A DNA stretch of 64,000 nt, taken from positions 62,001-126,000 of the forward strand of contig NZ_JADMSU010000007.1 of the NCBI RefSeq assembly GCF_015561195.1, written 5' to 3'. The notes beneath the pieces were generated by a model. The model did no database searches. It was not told the DNA's origin and was given only the letters and a program-made list of their open reading frames with translations. Numbering within the stretch: position 1 is the stretch's first letter; every line of letters starts with the position of its first letter. This DNA comes from Collinsella aerofaciens. GTDB lineage: Bacteria; Actinomycetota; Coriobacteriia; Coriobacteriales; Coriobacteriaceae. Made by a program: the position numbers and the translations under genes. This document shows positions 63,980 through 64,000 of this stretch, piece by piece.

Positions 63980-64000
63980 AGCTTCTCGTTCTTAGAACGA

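Overview
The window looks like the chromosome of a gut Actinomycetota of the class Coriobacteriia, most likely Collinsella or a close relative. This rests on the generally high GC, Coriobacteriia-like surface proteins (Ser/Asp/Lys-rich spacers, a Tat signal paired with a sortase-like LANTG tail), a catabolic arginine deiminase locus, and the mix of housekeeping genes. No rRNA, tRNA, CRISPR array, transposase or phage module was recognised. All calls come from reading motifs; no database search was run.

Layout. 1-7.5 kb: queA (cut by the window edge) and queH, two queuosine genes, flank a visibly AT-richer arginine deiminase cluster. The cluster has arcB, arcA and a YfcC-type antiporter on the minus strand, and a second, divergent deiminase with an XRE/S24-like regulator on the plus strand. 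7.5-17.5 kb: a DUF3267 membrane protein, a MetRS-like synthetase with an altered KMSKS loop, an RNA m5C methyltransferase, a TIM-barrel protein, DegV, class III fructose-1,6-bisphosphatase and two GtrA paralogues. 17.5-22.7 kb: a cobalamin riboswitch drives a large surface protein with four DUF4430-like (transcobalamin-like) repeats and a beta-propeller, plus a second DUF4430 protein. This is the most distinctive system in the window. 22.7-32.5 kb: an AarF/UbiB kinase, a phasin-like protein, a C69 dipeptidase, a 238-bp foldback element, folD-fchA, a lipoprotein and a Tat-exported phospholipase C-like surface protein.

32.6-44 kb: a YhcG-type nuclease broken by one in-frame amber codon, a zinc-ribbon protein, a CDF metal transporter, a membrane-anchored repeat protein, fhs, ruvCAB behind a candidate LexA box, and an NAD-synthetase-like protein whose visible catalytic motifs have all degenerated. 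44-54 kb: a superoxide reductase with a cysteine-less N-terminal domain, a SWIM/SNF2 ATPase, dnaE, an AT-richer MFS transporter and a frameshifted DUF3284 gene. 54-64 kb: an AddAB-like helicase-nuclease pair, a YerC/TrpR-like regulator, a small membrane protein, and an Rrf2 regulator divergent from cysK.

How the genes connect. folD, fchA and fhs together cover tetrahydrofolate one-carbon interconversion. The arc genes convert arginine to citrulline and then to ornithine and carbamoyl phosphate, but no carbamate kinase lies in the window. ruvCAB, AddAB, SNF2 and dnaE supply recombination and replication. Several unrelated foldback elements (10.4, 26.6, 54.2 and 61.1 kb, with a 16-base relic of the first at 52.1 kb) sit between genes and look like dispersed palindromic repeats.
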